A stretch of 64,000 nucleotides of DNA from Amycolatopsis oliviviridis (GTDB taxonomy: Bacteria; Actinomycetota; Actinomycetes; Mycobacteriales; Pseudonocardiaceae): contig NZ_BNAY01000012.1 in assembly GCF_014654365.1 (NCBI RefSeq), forward strand, positions 113,406 to 177,405, in the 5' to 3' direction. This document shows, in pieces, positions 55,765 through 64,000 of this stretch. A program made the position numbers and the translations under genes. Position 1 is the first letter of the stretch. The number at the start of each line of letters is the position of its first letter. The notes below the pieces were generated by a model. That model was not told where the DNA came from and did no database searches. It saw only the letters and a program-made list of their open reading frames with translations.

Positions 55765-56523
55765 ATGGGAGTTCTGGTGACCGGGGCGTCGCGTGGCATC
55801 GGCCGGGCGATCGCGACGGCCTTCGCGGACAAGGGCGACCGGGTCGCCGTGCACTACGCCTCGAACCGGGAGGACGCCGAGCGGACGCTCGCCGAACTGC
55901 CCGGTTCCGGGCACGGACTGGTCCAGGGCGATCTCTCGGATCCCGAAGTGGCGCAACGAGTCGCCGACGAGGCCGAGGCGGCGGTGGACGGCGTCGACGT
56001 CCTGGTGAACAACGCCGCCTTCGCGCCGTCCGCGGCGTCGGCGCACCCCGTCGCCGAGGTGTCCTATGCGGACTGGCAGCGGATCTGGCGGCGGATGGTC
56101 GACGTCAACGTGCTCGGCACGGCGAACGTGACCTACTGCGTGGCGCGGCACATGATCGAGCGCGGCGCGCCCGGCCGCGTCGTCAACATCGGCTCGCGCG
56201 GCGCCTTCAAGGGCGAGCCCGAGTTCCCCGCGTACGGCGCGAGCAAGGCCGCGCTGCACTCCCTCGGGCAGTCGCTCGCCGTCGCCCTCGCCCCGCACGG
56301 CATCGCGGTCACCTCGGTCGCACCCGGCTTCACGGCCACGGACAGAGTCGCGACGAAGCTCGAAGGCGCGAGCGGCGAGGTCCTGCGCGGGCAGAGCCCG
56401 TTCGGCCGGGTCGGCACGCCGGAGGAGGTCGCGGCCGCCGTCCTCTACCTCGCTTCCGCCGAGGCCGCCTGGGCGTCCGGCGCGATCCTCGACCTGAACG
56501 GCGCGTCGCATCTGCGGATGTGA
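55765..56523 (+). CDS. Short-chain dehydrogenase/reductase
   Basis: This 252-residue enzyme has the classical SDR layout: nucleotide motif TGASRGIG (6-13), NNAA near 85, the catalytic serine in IGSRGAF, and Y-x-x-x-K in YGASK, with PGFTATD near the end. It resembles 3-oxoacyl-ACP reductases. A GTG at 55747 overlapping the previous gene is an alternative start. The substrate is unknown. Confidence 0.88.
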   Translation: MGVLVTGASRGIGRAIATAFADKGDRVAVHYASNREDAERTLAELPGSGHGLVQGDLSDPEVAQRVADEAEAAVDGVDVLVNNAAFAPSAASAHPVAEVSYADWQRIWRRMVDVNVLGTANVTYCVARHMIERGAPGRVVNIGSRGAFKGEPEFPAYGASKAALHSLGQSLAVALAPHGIAVTSVAPGFTATDRVATKLEGASGEVLRGQSPFGRVGTPEEVAAAVLYLASAEAAWASGAILDLNGASHLRM

Positions 56524-56571
56524 AGTGGATCACTTATGCAGCAGTGAGCGTGTCCCGCGCGTCCTAAGAAC

Positions 56572-57975
56572 GTGCACAAGCTGGGGAAAGTCCTGATCGC
56601 CGCGTTGGCGCTGGCGGTGTTCGGCGGGACCGCGTACGGATACTCGACGATGCAATCGCTGGACGGCGTCACCCGCGAAGACGTGATCGAGGCCCCGGAT
56701 CCGGGGGAGCAGCCCGCCGACGGGTCGCTGGACATCCTGCTGGTCGGCCGCGATTCGCGGACCGACGAGCACGGCAACCCGCTGTCCCAGGAGATGCTGC
56801 GTGAGCTGCGCGTGGGCGCGAACGGCGACGACCTGACCGACACGCTGATCGTGCTCCGCATTCCCAATGGCCAGAAGGCGGTGAAGGCCTTCTCGATCCC
56901 GCGCGACTCCTGGGTCGCGGAGCCGGGGACGAAGGACAAGACCAAGATCAACGGGATCTTCGGGCACGCCAAGTTCGCTTCGGCGAGTGCGCAGCGCGAG
57001 GCGGGCAAGACCGACAAGGCCGAGATCGACAAGGTGGCGATCACGGCCGCGCGGAAGGCGACCTTGAAGGCGGTCGAGGACCTCACCGCCGTCAAGATCG
57101 ATCACTTCGCCGAGGTCAACCTGCAGAGCTTCTACGACATCAGCAAGGCCGTCGGCGGGGTCGAGGTGTGCCTGAAACGGGACACCAAGGACATCAAGTC
57201 CGGGGCGAACTTCAAGGCGGGGAAGCAGACGATCCAGGGCGCGGACGCGCTGGCCTTCGTGCGCCAGCGCGAGGATCTGCCTCGCAGCGACCTCGACCGC
57301 GTCCGCCGTCAGCAGGTGTTCCTCGCCGGGCTGGCGAAGCAGGTGCTCTCCGCCGGGACGCTCGCCAACCCGGCCACCCTCTCCGAACTGATCGACGCGG
57401 TGAAACGCTCGGTCGTGCTCGACGGCTCGTGGAACCTGCTCGACTTCGTCCGGCAGATGCAGGGCGTCACCGGCGGCGGCATCGCCTTCGAAACGATCCC
57501 GGTGGTCAACCCCGACTACCGCTACAACCCCAAGCAACCGACCGCGACCGCCGTGCAGGTGGACCCCGCCCAGGTGCGGGCCTTCGCCGCGTCCCTGATC
57601 GGTGCCCAGCCCACGACCCCGCAGGCGCCCGAGGGGCCCAAGGTCGACGTCGTCAACGCGAGCGGCAAGGACGGCCTGGCCGCCCGCGTCTCGGATCTCC
57701 TGGTGGGGAAGGGATTCGGCAAGGGTGACACGACGGCCGAGACCGGACGACGGACCTCCGTCGTCCGGTTCAGCGACGCGTCCGGGCCCGCCACGGAGAT
57801 CGCGAAGCTGCTCGGCGGGCTGGAAACCCAGAAGTCCGACTCCGTCGCAGCGGGCCACGTGCAGGTCGTCCTCGGACAGGTCTACAAGGGACCGGGCGTG
57901 TCCGCGGGCGGCGGGACGGCCGGCGTCCGGACCGACCAGCCCATCACCTCCGAGGACACCGAGTGCATCAACTGA
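56572..57975 (+). CDS. LytR-CpsA-Psr (LCP) family cell-wall ligase
   Basis: This 467-residue protein has one N-terminal transmembrane segment (about 5-24), an extracellular LCP domain (about 50-270; LLVGRDSRTDE, SIPRDSWV, FVRQREDLPRSDLDRVRRQQ) and a C-terminal LytR_C domain (about 345-435). LCP enzymes transfer undecaprenyl-linked polymers to peptidoglycan, in this group probably arabinogalactan or teichoic-like glycans. It starts at GTG 56572. Confidence 0.92.
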   Translation: MHKLGKVLIAALALAVFGGTAYGYSTMQSLDGVTREDVIEAPDPGEQPADGSLDILLVGRDSRTDEHGNPLSQEMLRELRVGANGDDLTDTLIVLRIPNGQKAVKAFSIPRDSWVAEPGTKDKTKINGIFGHAKFASASAQREAGKTDKAEIDKVAITAARKATLKAVEDLTAVKIDHFAEVNLQSFYDISKAVGGVEVCLKRDTKDIKSGANFKAGKQTIQGADALAFVRQREDLPRSDLDRVRRQQVFLAGLAKQVLSAGTLANPATLSELIDAVKRSVVLDGSWNLLDFVRQMQGVTGGGIAFETIPVVNPDYRYNPKQPTATAVQVDPAQVRAFAASLIGAQPTTPQAPEGPKVDVVNASGKDGLAARVSDLLVGKGFGKGDTTAETGRRTSVVRFSDASGPATEIAKLLGGLETQKSDSVAAGHVQVVLGQVYKGPGVSAGGGTAGVRTDQPITSEDTECIN

Positions 57976-57981
57976 GCGGGG

Positions 57982-58869
57982 TCAGTCCGATGGCGGGAGC
58001 TTGCCGTTCTTGGCGACCGGAAGGCCCAGCTGCGTCGGTTCGGTGAGGACGACCTGTTCACCGGGCAGATGCGCCAGCACCGGGTTCAGATGAGTCAGTT
58101 TCAGCGTGACCGGACCGATGACGCTCGGTCCCGTGGTGACGTCGTACTTCGCGAGATCCAGCCACTGGACGGTATCGAGCACCTCCCGGGTGACCTCGTC
58201 GCCGCCTTTGGTGACGGGAACGCACAACTGCCGCGCGTTGCCGACCTTCACGTCCGTCTTCGGCCGGTCGGCCAGCACCGGGTTGAGATGCCCCAGCGTC
58301 AACGGGAAAGGACGGCCGGGGATGCCGAGGACGCGCAGGGCGTAGCACTCGAGGTCGATGTGCCGCACGAACGACAGGATCTCCGGTGGCGGCAGTTCGC
58401 CGTTCTTGGCGACCGGGACGCACAACTGCTCCGGCGACAGCATGGTCACGGGGGCGTCCTGGATCCCCAGCTTCCGCACGACCGGGTTGAGCTGGCTCAG
58501 CGTCAGCGGGAAGTCCGCCGCGCGGCCTTCGATCCGGTAGCAGGACAGGTCGACCCAGCGGACGTAGTCGAGGATCCCGGGCGGCGGGATGGCGCCGTTC
58601 TTCGCCACAGGTACGCAAAGCTGCTCGCGCGCCCCCAGTTCGACCTTCTCCGGAGGCAGCTCCGCGAGCACGGGATTGAGGTGTTTCAGCGTGACCGTCG
58701 TCGGTGGCGGTTTGTAGCCTTCGGTGCGATAGCAGGACAGATCGAGCTGGGAGACGAAGGGGAGCGGCGGCGGCACGCCCGGTGCGGCGGTGGCCGCGCC
58801 GGGCAGCACGGCGACGAGCAAGAGCGAGGCGGCCGCGGCGAACCAGCGCGGGGTCGTTCTTCGTGACAT
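57982..58869 (-). CDS. Secreted protein of four tandem 70-residue repeats
   Basis: This 295-residue protein has a signal peptide (cleavage near ATAAP) and four repeats of about 70 residues. Each has an LDL-x-CY start (LDLAKY in the last), an L-x-x-LNPVL motif and a QLCVPVAKNG-type end followed by PPP or similar. The fourth unit has lost both cysteines (DLAKY, QLGLPVAKNG). The QLCVPVAKNG ending is reminiscent of the DUF7450 (C-P-V-x-K) repeat, but the match is only by eye. Cysteine pairs (three per three repeats) suggest disulfides outside the cell. Function unknown. Confidence 0.65.
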   Translation of the reverse strand: MSRRTTPRWFAAAASLLLVAVLPGAATAAPGVPPPLPFVSQLDLSCYRTEGYKPPPTTVTLKHLNPVLAELPPEKVELGAREQLCVPVAKNGAIPPPGILDYVRWVDLSCYRIEGRAADFPLTLSQLNPVVRKLGIQDAPVTMLSPEQLCVPVAKNGELPPPEILSFVRHIDLECYALRVLGIPGRPFPLTLGHLNPVLADRPKTDVKVGNARQLCVPVTKGGDEVTREVLDTVQWLDLAKYDVTTGPSVIGPVTLKLTHLNPVLAHLPGEQVVLTEPTQLGLPVAKNGKLPPSD

Positions 58870-59070
58870 GACAAGGCCTTCCGTGAGCGGTTTCTCTCAC
58901 GGTGGGCGCGGAACGGCCTCGTCCGGCACCGCCAAGCGGGCAGCCTAAGGTGCGACGTTCCCCGGGACCCCGGCGGTGGTTCGACCCTTTCGGCGCTACC
59001 GGTCCGCGAGCGCCACCGGATACGTTGGGCCGACCGCGTTTGATCGACTTGAGTAACTGGGGAGTTGCCG

Positions 59071-60240
59071 ATGTCCGCATCGATTCGTCATGCCCGAAGA
59101 ACGGTCCTGGGCGCCGTGTTGCTGGCCGGAGTGGCGCTCGCGACGGCTCCGGCCGCGCAGGCGGTACCCGGGCAGGAATTCGTCACGACGCCGACCGGCG
59201 CGCTGACCTACCTCCGGTCGGTAAGCGCTTTCGCCACCACGGATTCCGGGAAAGCGTGGGCCGTCGGCTCCGGCCCGTGGTCCGCGGGGATCGCGCGGTG
59301 GGACGGCGCGGCGTGGCAGGAGGAGCAGACTCCTCAGTTCAGCGGTGGTTTCTCCGGCGCGGTCGCGGTGAACGACACGAACGTCTGGGCCGTGGGGACG
59401 AACTACGACGCCGGCAACGGCGGCAGGCCGGTGGCACTCCACGGCGACGGCACGACCTGGACCCAGACGGCGATCCCGGAGGTCCCGGAGAAGATCGCCC
59501 GCCTGAACGACGTGGCCGCGTCGGGCGCGGGCGACGTCTGGGCGGTGGGTTCGGCCGGAATCGACGGCTCCCAGCAGCCCAACCCCGATTCCCGGCCGTT
59601 CGTGGTGCGGTGGAACGGTTCCGCCTGGCAGGAGGTCGCGGTACCGGTGCCCGCCGGCACCCGGTACTCGGCGTTGTCGTCCGTCGCGGTCCGCGGCCAG
59701 GAGGTGTGGGTGTCGGGCTACGCCTACGTCCGCCTCGCCGACGGCCAGGAACGGTATCGCGCGCTCGTGGAGCGCTTCGACGGTACACAGTGGACGATCG
59801 TGCCCACGGCGCCCGAGCCCGGTGCGCCGGAGGACTTCCTGCGGTTCGCCAACCGGATCGCCGTCGGCGCGCCCGGCGAGGTGTGGCTGGCCGGGCAGGC
59901 TGACATCGACCAGCTGATCCAGCGGTGGACCGGCTCCGCCTTCGAACGCGGGCCGGAGTTGCCCGTGGACCTGCGGACGCCGACCGGGAGGCTCGGGTCG
60001 CTCAGCGCCGACGACAACGGCAAGGCGTGGGTCACCAGCGCGAAGTACGACTCCGGAGCCGGGGTCAGCAGGCCGCTGTTCGGGGTCTGGGACGGGACCG
60101 GCTGGAACGACGTCCCGGTGGCCGACCAGTCGCTCGCCGGCAACGGCGGCGTGGTCGCCACGAGCCGGTCCGGCGGGGTGATCTGGGCGTATGTCCAGAC
60201 CAATGCGTCCACCCCGGTGATCCTGCGCGCCGAGGGCTAG
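59071..60240 (+). CDS. Secreted beta-propeller-like protein
   Basis: This 389-residue protein has a signal peptide (cleavage near AAQAVP) and repeated blades with VWAVG and W-x-G-x-x-W patterns (RWDGAAWQE, LHGDGTTWTQ, RWNGSAWQEV, RFDGTQWTIV, VWDGTGWNDV). It is a probable binding protein outside the cell. ATG 59071 follows TGGGGAG. A related kind of protein is encoded at 22816, without close sequence identity. Confidence 0.75.
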   Translation: MSASIRHARRTVLGAVLLAGVALATAPAAQAVPGQEFVTTPTGALTYLRSVSAFATTDSGKAWAVGSGPWSAGIARWDGAAWQEEQTPQFSGGFSGAVAVNDTNVWAVGTNYDAGNGGRPVALHGDGTTWTQTAIPEVPEKIARLNDVAASGAGDVWAVGSAGIDGSQQPNPDSRPFVVRWNGSAWQEVAVPVPAGTRYSALSSVAVRGQEVWVSGYAYVRLADGQERYRALVERFDGTQWTIVPTAPEPGAPEDFLRFANRIAVGAPGEVWLAGQADIDQLIQRWTGSAFERGPELPVDLRTPTGRLGSLSADDNGKAWVTSAKYDSGAGVSRPLFGVWDGTGWNDVPVADQSLAGNGGVVATSRSGGVIWAYVQTNASTPVILRAEG

Positions 60241-60265
60241 CCGGTGGTGGTCCGGCCCGAGCCGC

Positions 60266-62572
<2,307 letters not shown>

Positions 62573-62620
62573 GACCCCATCGTGCGCCTTGCCGCTCGCG
62601 CGCGCGACCGAGGGGTGGGC

Positions 62621-62947
62621 TCAGGCGCCGGTGTCGAGGCGCGTGATCTGCGATTCGTCCAGCGGGAACCAGGGTGTCTCGTTGACGCCGCGCTCCTGCA
62701 CCGCGTTCACCGTCACCGCGGCCACGACCAGCACGACCAGGCCGATGATCGCGGCGACACCCGGCCAGCGGCTCGACCCCGGCGAGCGGTAGCCGCCACC
62801 GGACGACGCGGCCGCCTTCTGCTGCTTGCGCCGCTTCTTCTTGAGTTCCTTCTTCGCGCCCAGCCAGGCGTCGCGTTCGGCGTGTTGCTGCCAGTCCGGA
62901 TTCATCAGATCCGGGTGGGTCTCGATCCGCCGGTCCTCTTCGTCCAT
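62621..62947 (-). CDS. Small membrane-anchored protein of unknown function
   Basis: This 108-residue protein has an acidic N-terminus (MDEEDRRIETHPDLMNP), a lysine-rich helix (KKELKKKRRKQQKAA) and one transmembrane segment (about 66-86; VAAIIGLVVLVVAAVTVNAV). The C-terminus (ETPWFPLDESQITRLDTG) is probably outside. No family was recognised. The ATG follows GGGGGATC. Confidence 0.6.
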   Translation of the reverse strand: MDEEDRRIETHPDLMNPDWQQHAERDAWLGAKKELKKKRRKQQKAAASSGGGYRSPGSSRWPGVAAIIGLVVLVVAAVTVNAVQERGVNETPWFPLDESQITRLDTGA

Positions 62948-63068
62948 CTGGCTCAGATCCCCCGGGGTCTCGCGATTGGCCGCCGAATTACACCGGCCAC
63001 CATACCTGGACCGCGGCGGCGTCACGGCCGGTGAGCAGTGCGGCTGAAAAGCGGGTTTCGGGGGTTCG

Positions 63069-63074
63069 TAGACT
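63069..63074 (+). promoter_or_regulatory. Candidate -10 box of valS (leaderless mRNA)
   Basis: TAGACT is 8 bases before the GTG of valS, and no Shine-Dalgarno sequence lies between them. The -35 region (TGAAAA, 63045-63050) is weak. No T-box leader is present in the 135-base gap. Confidence 0.35.
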
Positions 63075-63081
63075 TGACAAT

Positions 63082-64000
63082 GTGACCGAGAACGCCCAGC
63101 CGCAGCAGACCGACCTTCCGGGTACCTGGAACCCGGCCGACGAAGAAGCCTCGCTCTACCAGCGTTGGGTAGACGCCGGCTACTTCACGGCCGACCCCAC
63201 GTCGGACAAGCCGCCGTTCACGGTAGTCATCCCGCCCCCGAACGTGACCGGTTCGCTGCACATCGGGCACGCGTTCGAGCACACCCTGATCGACGCCATC
63301 ACCCGCTACCACCGCATGCTCGGCGACGAGACGCTGTACCTGCCGGGGATGGACCACGCGAGCATCGCGGTCCACGCGCTGGTCGAGAAGCAGCTCCGCG
63401 CCGAGGGCACCAGCCGCCGCGAGCTCGGCCGTGAGGCCTTCGTCGAGCGCGTCTGGCAGTGGAAGAACGAGCACGGCGGCAAGATCCTCGCCCAGATGAA
63501 GCGCCTCGGCGAGGGCGTCGACTGGACCCGCGAGCGGTTCACCATGGACGACGGCCTGTCCAAGGCCGTCAACACGATCTTCAAGAAGCTGTTCGACGAC
63601 GGCCTGATCTACCGCGCCGAGCGCCTGGTCAACTGGTCGCCGGAGCTGCGGTCGGTGCTGTCCGACGCCGAGGTGAAGCACGAAGAGGTCGAAGGCGAAC
63701 TCGTCTCGATGCGCTACGGCGACGGCGAGAACGCGATCGTCGTGGCCACCACCCGGATGGAGACGATGCTCGGCGACACCGCCGTCGCGGTCCACCCGGA
63801 CGACGAGCGCTACACGCACCTCATCGGCACCGAGGTCGAGCTGCCGCTGACCGGGCGCAAGATCCCGATCGTCGCGGACAAGCACGTCGACCCGGAGTTC
63901 GGCACCGGCGCGGTCAAGGTGACTCCCGCGCACGATCCGAACGACTTCGAGATCGGCCAGCGGCACGACCTGCCGATGATCACGATCATGGACGAGCAGG
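63082..64000 (+). CDS. valS: Valyl-tRNA synthetase (partial, N-terminal part)
   Basis: The gene starts at GTG 63082 and runs off the window; 306 residues are visible. They contain the class I HIGH motif (NVTGSLHIGHAFEHT), the GMDHASIAVH segment, the WSP motif of the catalytic core (LVNWSPEL) and the start of the editing domain (VATTRMETMLGDTAVAVHPDD). It charges tRNA-Val and removes mischarged threonine. The divergent small membrane-protein gene lies upstream. Confidence 0.95.
   Translation, partial: MTENAQPQQTDLPGTWNPADEEASLYQRWVDAGYFTADPTSDKPPFTVVIPPPNVTGSLHIGHAFEHTLIDAITRYHRMLGDETLYLPGMDHASIAVHALVEKQLRAEGTSRRELGREAFVERVWQWKNEHGGKILAQMKRLGEGVDWTRERFTMDDGLSKAVNTIFKKLFDDGLIYRAERLVNWSPELRSVLSDAEVKHEEVEGELVSMRYGDGENAIVVATTRMETMLGDTAVAVHPDDERYTHLIGTEVELPLTGRKIPIVADKHVDPEFGTGAVKVTPAHDPNDFEIGQRHDLPMITIMDEQ

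Noticed and set aside
62948..63081. T-box or other riboswitch upstream of valS
   Set aside because: The gap is only 134 bases, has no T-box motif or antiterminator, and looks leaderless.

Overview
This 64 kb window is GC-rich chromosomal DNA from a filamentous actinomycete, most likely a member of the Pseudonocardiaceae such as Amycolatopsis. That placement is an inference. It rests on heavy G/C bias at third codon positions, frequent GTG starts (plus a TTG start at tig), the block tig-clpP1-clpP2-clpX with valS further on, a cytoplasmic HAMP-repeat hybrid kinase, SpoIIE/PP2C/MEDS-type regulators, and long intergenic palindromes. No insertion sequence, prophage or CRISPR array was seen.

Layout. 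(1) 0-6.2 kb, minus strand: a tightly overlapping organosulfur scavenging operon (substrate-binding lipoprotein, ATPase, permease, flavin-dependent monooxygenase, TauD-type dioxygenase) preceded by a ROK-family regulator. (2) 6.3-8.1 kb: a small secreted protein, a GNAT acetyltransferase and a membrane-anchored protein. (3) 8.2-11.2 kb: an arsenic locus with divergent arsI and arsR-acr3-arsC-arsN1, equipped for organic as well as inorganic arsenic. (4) 11.2-12.7 kb: tRNA-Pro, tRNA-Gly, a small membrane protein whose ribosome site lies in a hairpin, and a non-coding region full of inverted repeats. (5) 12.7-19.1 kb: a 1564-residue HAMP-repeat hybrid histidine kinase divergent from a SpoIIE-type phosphatase. 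(6) 19-24.9 kb: topoisomerase IB, a DJ-1/PfpI protein, small proteins, a Ser/Thr kinase, a secreted propeller-like protein and a methyltransferase. (7) 24.9-33 kb: M48 peptidase, MFS plus aldo/keto reductase with a divergent MarR regulator, amidohydrolase, small proteins and a PP2C phosphatase. (8) 33-41.3 kb: a cell-envelope glycosylation operon (GT39, GT2-GtrA, GT39) with a sensor kinase lacking an adjacent response regulator, and an anchored protein. (9) 41.3-43.8 kb: a cluster of four palindromes, then a desaturase-reductase-ferredoxin fusion. (10) 44.2-48.6 kb: tig, clpP1, clpP2 and clpX. (11) 48.7-64 kb: a MEDS-domain anti-sigma-like regulator behind a SigB-type promoter, an esterase, a TetR/carotenoid-oxygenase pair with twin operators, fdhD, an oxalate/formate-type MFS with a 42-residue small subunit, SDR, LCP ligase, a four-repeat secreted protein, a second propeller-like protein, a molybdopterin oxidoreductase and the start of valS.

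The most striking non-genic feature is a set of long perfect or near-perfect palindromes at gene ends. Their arms share sequence words between distant sites, and several have a single-base centre. They look like a dispersed repeat family that may double as bidirectional terminators. The second is the combination of ArsI (C-As lyase) and ArsN1-type acetyltransferase in one arsenic locus.
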